Assembly (NCBI GenBank): GCA_013138615.1
Contig: WTCK01000139.1
Location: 1 to 7,980, forward strand
Direction: 5' to 3'
Origin: Candidatus Thorarchaeota archaeon
Lineage (GTDB): Archaea > Asgardarchaeota > Thorarchaeia > Thorarchaeales > Thorarchaeaceae
DNA: 7,980 nt
Shown: positions 1-7,496 of the stretch, one piece after another
Position numbering within the stretch: position 1 is the stretch's first letter
How the letters are laid out: the number at the start of each line of letters is the position of its first letter
Translations under genes and position numbers: made by a program
Notes under the pieces: generated by a model
Told to the model about the DNA's origin: nothing
The model's database searches: none
Seen by the model: the letters and a program-made list of their open reading frames with translations, nothing else

Positions 1-1
1 T

Positions 2-427
2 CATAGCTTTGGTTTCTTCGACCATAAAGAGAACATAACGGTGTTGGAGCGGACTCATAGCGCACTGGTTAAGGGTGGAAAGATGCTTCTTGATTTGATG
101 AATCCGTACCAGCTCCCACGATTCCAAAAGACTTGGGTATCTCTTGAAGGCGGATACCTCTTGAGTGAGCCGCATGTTCTCGATGCGTCTGCAGGTGTTC
201 TTAAGGGTCGACCCGCCATGTTCATCGATGTAGAACAGGGGCACATTGTCCTCATGAATCAGGATGCTCTGTCAAATAACGACATCAGAATGTATACGGC
301 CCTTGAGATTCACAGTATGCTCAAGGACGTGGGCTTTGGCAATGTGGAGTTTTATGGACAGAACAAGCTTCCAAGAATGCCTTACTCAGCTACATCTGAA
401 CGAATGGTCGTTTTGGCCACGAAATAA
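2..427 (+). CDS. Class I SAM-dependent methyltransferase, C-terminal part (5' end outside window)
   Basis: The frame is open from base 2 to the TAA at 425-427, giving about 141 residues, so the true start lies left of the window. A GTG at 41 is in frame but is very unlikely to be the start, because the family signature begins before it. The first residues read HSFGFFDHKENITVLE and then ALVKGGKMLLDLMNP. This matches the region after the SAM-binding core in class I methyltransferases: an SFGYF-like strand end, a helix, then LkpGGrlllD leading into the fifth strand. The rest (SLEGGYLLSEPHVLD, then YTALEIHSMLKDVGFGNVEFYG) fits the usual C-terminal half, where a helix ending in an 'aGF' turn precedes the last strands. 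The glycine-rich SAM motif I is not in the window, so the substrate cannot be named. The next gene begins 151 bases downstream behind its own possible promoter, so no operon is evident. The methyltransferase call is fairly sure; anything finer would be a guess. Confidence 0.8.
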   Translation, partial: HSFGFFDHKENITVLERTHSALVKGGKMLLDLMNPYQLPRFQKTWVSLEGGYLLSEPHVLDASAGVLKGRPAMFIDVEQGHIVLMNQDALSNNDIRMYTALEIHSMLKDVGFGNVEFYGQNKLPRMPYSATSERMVVLATK

Positions 428-448
428 AGGCAGGCCCTAGACTGCCTT
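427..448 (+). terminator. Hairpin overlapping the methyltransferase stop codon, possible terminator
   Basis: A perfect 7-bp inverted repeat, AAGGCAG (427-433) and CTGCCTT (442-448), encloses an 8-base loop. It begins at the last base of the TAA stop and is followed about 10 bases later by a short T run (459-462). The position suits a transcript end or 3' mRNA stabilising hairpin. Archaeal termination relies mainly on U-rich tracts rather than hairpins, and the T run here is short, so the role is uncertain. Confidence 0.3.
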
Positions 449-452
449 GACG

Positions 453-465
453 CAAATCTTTTAAG
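453..465 (+). promoter_or_regulatory. Possible TATA box with BRE for the EF-2 gene
   Basis: CAAAT followed by CTTTTAAG resembles an archaeal BRE plus TATA box. It is the most A/T-rich short stretch between the methyltransferase and EF-2. With the usual spacing of about 25 bases, transcription would begin near 486 and leave a leader of roughly 90 bases before the TTG start at 579. The match to consensus is weak, and read-through from the upstream gene is not excluded. Confidence 0.3.
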
Positions 466-548
466 ACTTGCCAAAGCAGGTCGCGCAAGCCGCCGACGAG
501 GTTGTCGGTGACCCCAACCTTCTATCGCTTTGAACTAACGGGTTGGGG
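465..548 (+). promoter_or_regulatory. Run of three consecutive stem-loops in the leader of the EF-2 gene
   Basis: Three hairpins follow one another. 465-471 pairs with 476-482 (7 bp with one G-U, loop CAAA). 491-497 pairs with 504-510 (7 bp with one G-U, loop GAGGTT). CCCCAACC at 512-519 pairs with GGTTGGGG at 541-548 (8 bp perfect, 21-base loop). The second and third are separated by one base and could stack. CTTGC at 467-471 could instead pair with GCAAG at 485-489, so alternative folds exist. Together with the hairpin at 427-448, nearly the whole intergenic stretch is foldable. It could be a cis-regulatory leader of EF-2 or a small RNA. I recognise no known riboswitch, tRNA or snoRNA pattern in it. 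Confidence 0.35.
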
Positions 549-567
549 ATAGGCTATCAGTACAGTA

Positions 568-574
568 GGGTGAG
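568..574 (+). promoter_or_regulatory. Ribosome binding site for the EF-2 gene
   Basis: GGGTGAG contains GGTGA, complementary to the archaeal 16S rRNA 3' end. Five bases separate GGTGA (569-573) from the TTG at 579. This supports TTG as the start; the first ATG codons in frame lie far inside the GTPase domain. Confidence 0.7.
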
Positions 575-578
575 ATAA

Positions 579-2792
579 TTGGTTAAAATCAAGGAGCCAG
601 ACGCAATTAAGCGGCTCATATTGTCAGATGACTACGAGCACAAGAGGATCATTAGCATATCGGCCCATATTGATCATGGCAAGACAACGACTACAGACTA
701 TCTAATGCGCCGTGCAGGATTGATGAGCGATGCCGCTGCAGGACAAGCTCTCATGACTGACAGCGATCAGGAAGAACAGGATCGCGGCATTACTATATTC
801 ACATCAGTCGTGCTTCTGAACTTCGAGGTCGATGGTGAGGACTACTTGGTGCAGCTTTCAGATACTCCCGGACACATCTCTTTCACGGGTGAAGTGTCAA
901 GAGCACTGCGTGCTAGCGATGGAGTAGTGCTTCTGGTAGATGCGTTAGAGGGAGTTATGACTCAAACAGAAACAAACATTCGCCTGGCGGTGGGTGGAGA
1001 AGCCTGCAAACCAGTGCTATTCATCAACAAGGTCGATCGCTTGATCAACGAACTCAAGCTGCCTCCAAAGAAAGTATACGAGCGTATCGATATCATTATT
1101 GAGAAGGTCAACGCACTCATCAGGAAGGTGGCACCGCCAGAGTACGCAAAGGATTGGCGTGTGAGCTTCCAGGATGGAAGTGTTGCGATTGGCAGCGCAA
1201 AGACCGGTTGGGCCTTCACTATGAAGACTCTGAAGAAGAAGAGTATCGAGCCTTTGATTGTATTCGAGAAGTACAATGAGGGTGACGAAAAATGGCTAAG
1301 AGAGAATCTGGCTCTTGACGATGCATTGCTTGAGATGATTGTAGGGCACTTGCCTAATCCAAAGGAGGCGCAGAAGTACAAAATTCCTAGAATCTGGAAA
1401 GGTGACTTGGAGAGCCCCGAAGGCAAAGCGCTCATTGGGTGTGACCGGAATGGCCCACTCATGGGCATGATTACCAAGATATTCGTTGATCCCAAGAGCA
1501 AGAGACCAACACTCATTGGACGCGTATTCTCAGGAGCAATAAGGACCGGACAGGAGATTCGGCTCGTCAATATGAGACACAATGCCAAGGTGAAGCGCCT
1601 TGGAGTTCAGGAAATCACTGACATACTTGACATGAATGAGGTTCCTGCTGGGAATCTGTTCTCTGTATTTGGGTTCATGTGTCCCTCAGGTGAGTCATTT
1701 GTCGATGCTGGTTCTGACATGCAGCCCTTTGAGGCAATCGAGTACGTCGCTGAGCCAGTTGTTAGTAGAAGCATCAAACCGAAAGATCCGCAGGACGTCG
1801 CGAAACTTGGCGATGTTGTATCCAAGTGGATAATGGCGGATCCTACTGCACGATTCTTCCATGACAAGGAGTCAGGTGAGTACCGTCTAGACGGAATCGA
1901 CCCACTGCAGATCGAGATTTTGACTAAGCGTATCAACGAGCAGGTCCCGATCCATGTGTCTGACCCCATCATTGTCTATCGTGAGAAGATGACACAAAGG
2001 AGCGCGGAGTTCCACACCAAGTCCCCGAATGGTCATAATCGGCTGAAGATGTTTTTGGAGCCCCTCGACGAGAAAACGCTCGATCTTATCCGGAAGAAAA
2101 GAATCAATGCAGAACAGAACAAAAGAGACCGGGCTACTATTCTCAGAGATGAAGCTGGATGGGATGCCAAGAAGGCAAGAAAGATTCTGGACATCTACGG
2201 AAATTGCATGCTTGTGGACGCAATGAGTGGAGTTCAGAGATTTGACAGAATATACTCATACTTGGAGACAACTTTTAGAGAGTTTGTCGACGGCGGCCCC
2301 ATAGCTCGGGAACCTGTAACGGGTGTGAAGGTGGTGTTGACAGACACTACGGTTCACAATGACCCCGCTCATACTGGGTACAACGAAGTAGCAACAATGA
2401 CAAGCTCTGGTCTGAACATGGCCTTCCTGACAGGAAAGCCGCTTCTTTTCGAACCAGTGCTTAACACGGACATCAAAACCCCCCCAGATACTCAGGGAGC
2501 TGTCATCAAGGTACTGACCGGAGCCAGAGGTCAGATAGTGACGATAGAGGCGGAGGAGGACATAGTCGTTATCAAGGGCACCATCCCCACCGCAGAAACC
2601 ATCGATATCGCTGATGACTTCAGAAGTGCCTCTGCAGGAAGAAGCTTCTTCGGCTATGTGTTTAGGGGGTTCGAACCTGTTCCGATAGGGATGCAGGAAG
2701 AACTGATCCTTGCTATCCGCGAGCGGAAAAAGATGCCTTTGCAGATGCCTGATTCAAGTTCCTGGAGCAGGTACCTCTACAAGAGAACATAG
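579..2792 (+). CDS. fusA: Elongation factor 2-like translocation GTPase with degenerate diphthamide loop (aEF-2 paralogue type)
   Basis: EF-2 is the cytosolic GTPase that moves tRNA and mRNA through the ribosome after peptide bond formation. This 737-residue protein has the usual archaeal EF-2 length. The GTPase core is intact: AHIDHGKT (29-36, P-loop), RGITI (69-73, switch I with T72), DTPGH (95-99, with catalytic-type H99), NKVD (150-153) and SAK (206-208). Domain II follows at roughly 280-380, then III, IV and V, ending around IRERKKM. Domain IV departs strongly from the family. Where normal EF-2 has H-x-D-x-x-H-R-G-(P/G)-(A/G)-Q, this protein has HNDPAHTGYNE (593-603). The histidine that is modified to diphthamide (H598) remains, but the following Arg and Gln are gone, and the downstream Pro and Arg-Arg are replaced (TMTSS). 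The neighbouring tip loop reads SPNGHNR (482-488) instead of SPNKHNR. Comparable EF-2 paralogues are described in archaea lacking diphthamide genes. Translation starts at TTG behind GGTGA. Family membership is certain; whether it is a working translocase or a specialised paralogue is open. Confidence 0.95.
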   Translation: MVKIKEPDAIKRLILSDDYEHKRIISISAHIDHGKTTTTDYLMRRAGLMSDAAAGQALMTDSDQEEQDRGITIFTSVVLLNFEVDGEDYLVQLSDTPGHISFTGEVSRALRASDGVVLLVDALEGVMTQTETNIRLAVGGEACKPVLFINKVDRLINELKLPPKKVYERIDIIIEKVNALIRKVAPPEYAKDWRVSFQDGSVAIGSAKTGWAFTMKTLKKKSIEPLIVFEKYNEGDEKWLRENLALDDALLEMIVGHLPNPKEAQKYKIPRIWKGDLESPEGKALIGCDRNGPLMGMITKIFVDPKSKRPTLIGRVFSGAIRTGQEIRLVNMRHNAKVKRLGVQEITDILDMNEVPAGNLFSVFGFMCPSGESFVDAGSDMQPFEAIEYVAEPVVSRSIKPKDPQDVAKLGDVVSKWIMADPTARFFHDKESGEYRLDGIDPLQIEILTKRINEQVPIHVSDPIIVYREKMTQRSAEFHTKSPNGHNRLKMFLEPLDEKTLDLIRKKRINAEQNKRDRATILRDEAGWDAKKARKILDIYGNCMLVDAMSGVQRFDRIYSYLETTFREFVDGGPIAREPVTGVKVVLTDTTVHNDPAHTGYNEVATMTSSGLNMAFLTGKPLLFEPVLNTDIKTPPDTQGAVIKVLTGARGQIVTIEAEEDIVVIKGTIPTAETIDIADDFRSASAGRSFFGYVFRGFEPVPIGMQEELILAIRERKKMPLQMPDSSSWSRYLYKRT

Positions 2793-2840
2793 TCATTCGT
2801 AGGGAAAGATAGGGCGCCGGTTCAACACGGTTGCTCTGTC

Positions 2841-2856
2841 TGTTTTCTTTTTTCTC
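2841..2856 (+). terminator. T-rich terminator-like tract downstream of EF-2
   Basis: A pyrimidine tract with 12 T among 16 bases (TGTTTTCTTT followed by TTTCTC) lies about 50 bases after the EF-2 stop codon. U-rich tracts on the sense strand are the usual intrinsic termination signal in archaea. It precedes the separately transcribed-looking M20 gene. Confidence 0.5.
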
Positions 2857-2953
2857 AATCAGGCCTAGCGTGTTTGCCGCAAGCATGATGCATTACTCGG
2901 GCATCAGAGGATACCTTTTTGACTCGTGACTAATTCCTGCTATTTGACCTACA

Positions 2954-4285
2954 ATGACTCTGAGTGCGGTTAGAGAGCTTGAGAAGCTTGTTTCCTTCAA
3001 CACTGTGAATGATGGCAAAGATATGAAAGCACCCTCCGACTGTCCTAGGTACATCGGATCCAAACTGGAGGAGTTTGGATTCATCAGCGAACTGATTGAA
3101 TCCAATGGGTTCTACACATCTTTTGCGCGACGGGGTCAGGGCAAGTCCAAGATACTGTTCCTCGCACACCACGATGTAGTACCGGTCGGGGATGCTTGGG
3201 ATTCAGATCCATTCAAACTGAAGGTGGCGGGGGATCGAGCATACGGTCGTGGAACCTGTGATGACAAAGGCAACATTGTTTCGATGTTGCTCTTGGCTGA
3301 GAAGCTGGCGGAATCTAACCTGCCTTGCAGCGTGATGATGGCAACAACTGGCGATGAAGAGATAGGCGGTGTCAATGGAGCGCTCTTTCTTAGGAACTAT
3401 CTGATTAAGCAAGGCCTGTTTCCTGACTACATTGTTATCGCGGATGGCATTCATCAGCAGGTCATTCACCGTCGCAGGAATACAGTGCCAACTTACATCA
3501 AAGTGAAGAGAATGACATCAGAAACTCGCGGCAAGAAAGAAACGATGCGTTTCACAACAGAAGTATTCGGTTCAGAAACGCGTCATTCTGCTTACCTTCG
3601 ACCGGGTGTTGACCGCCATGCCATGCTTACGGCCTCAAAATACCTTGATTTGCACCCTGACACAGTAGTGTCGGATATCAGAGGTGCATTTCTGAAATCG
3701 AATGTCATTCCAGACTGGGTAGAGATGGACCTTGTTCATTCTGATGAATCTGGGGTGAAAACCCAATACGATGCCGCTCTGACTGACTTGTTGAGATCCC
3801 TGTTAACTATCTCCCAAGTTCCGTTCCCGACCATGCCATCCGATAAAGGCACAATCATTAATCCCAACCTCCTTTCACTTGACCGAGACCTGTGGACTCT
3901 CTACTGTGACATCCGGGCAATGACGAACGATGGTAAGGCGGTACAGCAGGCTCTCGAAACGGCTCTTGCTGGAAAAGTCGAGCTGTTTTCTCTTCAATCG
4001 AAAGCAGGTCCCGGATACATAGACTCGAATCCCGATTCCCTATTGATTCGAACCGTGGTATGGGCGTTGCAGAAGGAAGGGATTCCTCCCCGTTTGGTTG
4101 AAGGATCGGGTGCTTCTGATTCCCGCTATTTCGCTGGACAGGGGGCTGACCTTTTTGACTTCGGACCTGAAGGCGATAACCTTCATGGACCTAACGAGTG
4201 GGTATCTCTTGCATCTCTTGAGCAGAACGCAGCATTCTTCCACACATTGCTTGAAGTTCTGAGTAGGGACAAGAGTCCTGTGTGA
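2954..4285 (+). CDS. M20-family (ArgE/DapE/aminoacylase-like) zinc metallohydrolase
   Basis: M20 enzymes use two metal ions, usually zinc, to cleave peptides or N-acyl amino acids in the cytoplasm. The 443-residue protein shows the full ligand set in order: AHHD (71-74; ligand H72, with D74), GRGTCDDKG (98-106, bridging D103), GDEE (133-136; E135 as general base, E136 as ligand), D164 in VIADG, and H411 in NLHGPNE near the end. The inserted dimerisation domain (about 175-310) carries RHSAYLRPGVDRH; H211 may be the histidine that completes the partner active site. The substrate cannot be read from the sequence: dipeptidase, N-acetyl/succinyl-amino-acid deacylase and carboxypeptidase activities all occur in the family. 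An in-frame TGA at 2945-2947 fixes ATG 2954 as the first start, and the N-terminus fits the family. No Shine-Dalgarno-like sequence precedes it, unlike the other genes here, so the mRNA may have a very short leader; a weak TATA-like CCTTTTTGA lies about 35 bases upstream. The stop is 4 bases from the convergent ileS stop. Confidence 0.92.
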   Translation: MTLSAVRELEKLVSFNTVNDGKDMKAPSDCPRYIGSKLEEFGFISELIESNGFYTSFARRGQGKSKILFLAHHDVVPVGDAWDSDPFKLKVAGDRAYGRGTCDDKGNIVSMLLLAEKLAESNLPCSVMMATTGDEEIGGVNGALFLRNYLIKQGLFPDYIVIADGIHQQVIHRRRNTVPTYIKVKRMTSETRGKKETMRFTTEVFGSETRHSAYLRPGVDRHAMLTASKYLDLHPDTVVSDIRGAFLKSNVIPDWVEMDLVHSDESGVKTQYDAALTDLLRSLLTISQVPFPTMPSDKGTIINPNLLSLDRDLWTLYCDIRAMTNDGKAVQQALETALAGKVELFSLQSKAGPGYIDSNPDSLLIRTVVWALQKEGIPPRLVEGSGASDSRYFAGQGADLFDFGPEGDNLHGPNEWVSLASLEQNAAFFHTLLEVLSRDKSPV

Positions 4286-4289
4286 CCAA

Positions 4290-7200
4290 TCACTTGGGAT
4301 TCATGCCGACCTTAATTGTAAGGTCGTCTATATCCCACTCCTTAGCGTAGCTATACGTAGACCACTTAGGCTTTGATTTCGGACCTACTAGCTCTAGGGA
4401 ATCAGCTCGGATTTCTGTGGTCAAGTAATCCTTATACATTTCAGCCAGTTCTACTGACCCGGATTCGGAGAATCGGATTAGCACATCTATGCTCTGGTCA
4501 ACACTCAAGTCTATCTCCTTTCTCATGACCTGTACTCTGCGCGTAACATCCCTCACAAGACCCATAGCCTCAAGTTCACGAGTACGAGTGATATCGACAT
4601 AGACTCGGCCAACTTTGCTATCAGCATGACTAAGATGTTCTGGCAATGTTTCTTCAAAGTGAACATCTCCTAGTTCGAGCTTTAACTTCTGACCACCAAC
4701 CTCAACAACTGCTGTTCCATTTTTCCCAAGATCGTCCCTCAGTTTGGCTGCATCTGTTTCCTGTAGTGCATCCACCAGGTCCTTCATCTTGTCCTTGAAC
4801 TTTGGTCCCATGACCTTGTAGTCCGGTTTTATCGAGAGCTGCACAAAGCCTTCCATGACATCAGTTTCAAAAACCTCGAAATCAGTTGTGTTGAGATCAT
4901 CTAGTAGCAGTGGCTTCAGACTCTTGGCACTCTCAACGATCTCCTTCGATGCCGCTATCAGTGTGATCTTGGCTACAGGATGCCTTAATTTCACGCCTTT
5001 CTTGTTTCGAGCGTGACTTGAAGCTGATCTTAGTTCTTGTAGAACATCGAAAGCACTCTCCTTCTTCAAGTCAAGGAAGACTTTCTCCACTTCAGGCAGG
5101 TCGGTCATGTTGATTGATTCAGGGAGGTTCTTCTGGAAACGCATCAAAAAGTCCCTGTGAATCTTCTCAGCAAGGAATGGCGTGAACACATTCAAGCATC
5201 TCATCATAGTTTGAAGAACGTAGTACATGACGTCATAGGCCATGATCTTCTTGGGGTCTTCGCTATCTAGCCAGACTCGCTTCTTCACTATCGGCAGATA
5301 GACTCTGCTCAAGTCATCGGTGATGAAATCTAATATGATTCGCCCTGCTTGATGCCATAGATGCTTCTCCATATTCTGATGGAATTGACCAACAACACTC
5401 TGGACCCTTGATAATAGCCACTTATCCTCAAGCTCAGCCTTCTTGTAGTTCTTCTTCAACCTCTTCGCGTCAAACTGGAACGTGTCGAGTTCCATGTACG
5501 TTTCGGCAAAAAGGGTGACGTTCCAGAGGATGTCAAGATTCCTCCGGACCAAATCAATCTCTTTCTGATCATAGTTCATCCGAGACCATGATGCGGACCG
5601 CGTAAGGACAAAGACCCTAAATGGGTCAGCACCCACGGTTTCAAGTGCATCTTTAGCCCACACGACATTTCCCTTCGACTTGCTCATCTTTTGGCCATCG
5701 TCATCAAGAACATGTTCTTGGCTCACACACACCTTGAATGAAGCCTTGTTGTGCATGACTACTGATGTGTAAAGCAGACTATAGAACCAACCACGGGATT
5801 GATCGACAGCTTCAGTGATGAAGTCATAGGGGAATAGACTCTCGAACAGACGTGGGTCCTTGAGGTAGTCCACACTGGCAGTATGAGCCATGCCGGAATC
5901 TAGCCAGCAGTCAGTGACAAATGGCTCTCGGTGCATTTTTCCGCCGCACTTCTTGCATCCTAGAACAACTCGGTCAACCCAAGGTCTGTGCATCTCGAAC
6001 TCATCGGGGAATTCAATAGCCAGATCTTTGAGCTCCTTTCTAGAGCCAACAACAACTTCTGCGTTGCAGTCATTGCAGACCCACACGGGAAGTGGTGAAC
6101 CCCAGATTCTGGAGCGTGATATGCACCAATCATCTGCATTCGCCAACCAATCACCAAAGCGACCGGTACCAGCCCATTCCGGAATCCAATCAACTGCCTT
6201 GTTCTGCTCGACGAGTTTGTCACGAACTCCGGTCATCTTGAGGAACCATTGCGTGCTATCTGCCAAGTATATGAGCGGGGTGTCGCATCTCCAGCAATGC
6301 GGGTACTCGTGTTCGATTTGCTCTTCATAAACGAGAAGTCCCTTTTTCTTAAGCAGCAAGGGAACGTCTTCGTTCGTGTCGAATACATACCTGTCCTTGA
6401 ACATGGGAACCTCATCCGTGAACTTCCCGTCGGATGTGACGGGCGCAAGAACCGGGACACCAAACTCGCGGGCTACCACAAAGTCATCAGGTCCAAAGCC
6501 TGGCGCCGTATGAACAAGACCTGTGCCATCATCCACGGTAACATGCTTGCCTGTTACGATGGCGTGCATGTATTCTTCATCATGTTCTTGATGCCAAGGA
6601 ACCTCGTCTTTGAACGGGTGAACGTACTTCCAACCGAGCATTTTCTTACCAATGAGATTCTCGGCGACTTGGAAATCTTTGACACCGACCTTCTCCATAA
6701 CGATGTCTACGCGGTCCTCTGCCAGCCACCATAGTTCATCCCCCACCTTCACCTTGACATACCTGTATTTGGGGTGAACAGATACCATCTCGTTTGATAT
6801 CAACGTGAATGGAGTTGTTGTCCATATCACTAGGTACTCATTCTCTTTGTCCTGAAGTTTGAACTTCACATAGACTGATGGGTCTACTTTCGCCTTGTAG
6901 CCTTGGGAAACTTCATGTCCTGAGAGGGCAGTGTTGCACCTTGGGCATGTTGGGTTCACACGATACCCTCTCCCAAGGAGTCCTTTCTCATTCGCAAGTT
7001 TGAGAAAGTGCCAGACATGCTCAATGTAGTCATCCCTGCGCGTCTGGTATGCGTTTGGATAGTCTAACCAGAGACCAAGTCTTATCGAGTCATTGACCCA
7101 TCGGTCAAGGTAGAAATCAGTAAGATCCTTGCACTTCTGAACGAACTGGTCCATCCCCATGCTCGATTCGATGTGGCCCTTCTCTGCTATTCCTTCCTTC

Positions 7201-7490
7201 CTTTCTACTTCAAGCTCCACGGGGAGCCCCTGCATGTCCCACCCGCCTCGTCGCCAGACATTGTATCCCTTCATGGTCTGGTATCTAATCTCAGCATCCT
7301 TCATAGCTCGACCTCTTGCGTGACCGACATGCATGAAGCCGTTTGTCGTAGGCGGACCCTCAAGGAAGTTCCAAGCCGGGCCTGACTTCCTCAAGTCAAC
7401 GGTTTTTTCATAGATCTGGTTGGTGTTCCAGAACTCTAGTACTTTCTTCTCTACGGCCAAAGGATCATAGCGCTTAGGTAATGAACTCAA
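4290..7490 (-). CDS. ileS: Isoleucyl-tRNA synthetase, archaeal/eukaryotic type
   Basis: This cytoplasmic class I synthetase attaches isoleucine to tRNA-Ile and hydrolyses mischarged valine. Counting from the TTG at 7490-7488 it has 1066 residues, normal for the family. The Rossmann catalytic domain has HVGH (54-57, the HIGH motif) in GPPTTNGFMHVGH, then GWDMQGLPVE. The editing (CP1) domain has WTTTPFTL (from W223) and HTAPGFGPDDF (from H327), with D336 in the position of the conserved editing aspartate. Zinc-type cysteine pairs are visible in CPRC, CWRC, CNDC and CKKC. KMSKS is at 601-605, followed by the helical anticodon-binding domain and a C-terminal extension of the archaeal type. The frame could extend 17 codons upstream to a GTG at 7541, but GAGGTG at 7502-7497 lies inside that extension and is ideally spaced for the TTG, and the residues after it (SSLPKRYDPLAVEKKVLEFW) match the normal N-terminus. 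It converges on the M20 gene and diverges from the gene at 7809. No catalytic residue appears to be missing. Confidence 0.95.
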   Translation of the reverse strand: MSSLPKRYDPLAVEKKVLEFWNTNQIYEKTVDLRKSGPAWNFLEGPPTTNGFMHVGHARGRAMKDAEIRYQTMKGYNVWRRGGWDMQGLPVELEVERKEGIAEKGHIESSMGMDQFVQKCKDLTDFYLDRWVNDSIRLGLWLDYPNAYQTRRDDYIEHVWHFLKLANEKGLLGRGYRVNPTCPRCNTALSGHEVSQGYKAKVDPSVYVKFKLQDKENEYLVIWTTTPFTLISNEMVSVHPKYRYVKVKVGDELWWLAEDRVDIVMEKVGVKDFQVAENLIGKKMLGWKYVHPFKDEVPWHQEHDEEYMHAIVTGKHVTVDDGTGLVHTAPGFGPDDFVVAREFGVPVLAPVTSDGKFTDEVPMFKDRYVFDTNEDVPLLLKKKGLLVYEEQIEHEYPHCWRCDTPLIYLADSTQWFLKMTGVRDKLVEQNKAVDWIPEWAGTGRFGDWLANADDWCISRSRIWGSPLPVWVCNDCNAEVVVGSRKELKDLAIEFPDEFEMHRPWVDRVVLGCKKCGGKMHREPFVTDCWLDSGMAHTASVDYLKDPRLFESLFPYDFITEAVDQSRGWFYSLLYTSVVMHNKASFKVCVSQEHVLDDDGQKMSKSKGNVVWAKDALETVGADPFRVFVLTRSASWSRMNYDQKEIDLVRRNLDILWNVTLFAETYMELDTFQFDAKRLKKNYKKAELEDKWLLSRVQSVVGQFHQNMEKHLWHQAGRIILDFITDDLSRVYLPIVKKRVWLDSEDPKKIMAYDVMYYVLQTMMRCLNVFTPFLAEKIHRDFLMRFQKNLPESINMTDLPEVEKVFLDLKKESAFDVLQELRSASSHARNKKGVKLRHPVAKITLIAASKEIVESAKSLKPLLLDDLNTTDFEVFETDVMEGFVQLSIKPDYKVMGPKFKDKMKDLVDALQETDAAKLRDDLGKNGTAVVEVGGQKLKLELGDVHFEETLPEHLSHADSKVGRVYVDITRTRELEAMGLVRDVTRRVQVMRKEIDLSVDQSIDVLIRFSESGSVELAEMYKDYLTTEIRADSLELVGPKSKPKWSTYSYAKEWDIDDLTIKVGMNPK
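4307..4326. terminator. Perfect 8-bp hairpin at the convergent M20/ileS junction
   Basis: CGACCTTA (4307-4314) and TAAGGTCG (4319-4326) form a perfect 8-bp stem with a four-base ATTG loop. It begins 21 bases past the M20 stop codon and lies within the last codons of ileS, which encode the DLTIKVG stretch. Being symmetric, it would form in transcripts from either strand. No strong T tract follows on either side, so a role in termination, mRNA 3'-end protection or pausing is inferred from position only. Confidence 0.35.
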
Positions 7491-7496
7491 ACTGAA

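Noticed and set aside
512..566. Third leader hairpin followed by ACA as a possible H/ACA guide RNA
   Set aside because: The ACA lies about 15 bases past the stem rather than close to its base, and I see no k-turn or pseudouridylation pocket.
1883..1894. Perfect 12-base palindrome inside the EF-2 gene
   Set aside because: It is a single short palindrome within coding sequence, expected by chance, with no repeat elsewhere.
962..1972. Antisense open frames across the EF-2 gene (962-1588 and 1607-1972)
   Set aside because: They lie opposite a clear EF-2 coding region, are serine-rich and have no recognisable domain.
2886..2906. TGATGC/GCATCA inverted repeat between EF-2 and the M20 gene
   Set aside because: The arms are only 6 bp with no neighbouring signal. 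It could be chance, and I saw no C/D box pair to support a guide RNA.
5890..6734. Long plus-strand and other-frame open frames inside ileS (5890-6330 and 6249-6734)
   Set aside because: They lie wholly within the strongly supported synthetase gene, have no family signature and no ribosome binding site. They are shadows of the real reading frame.
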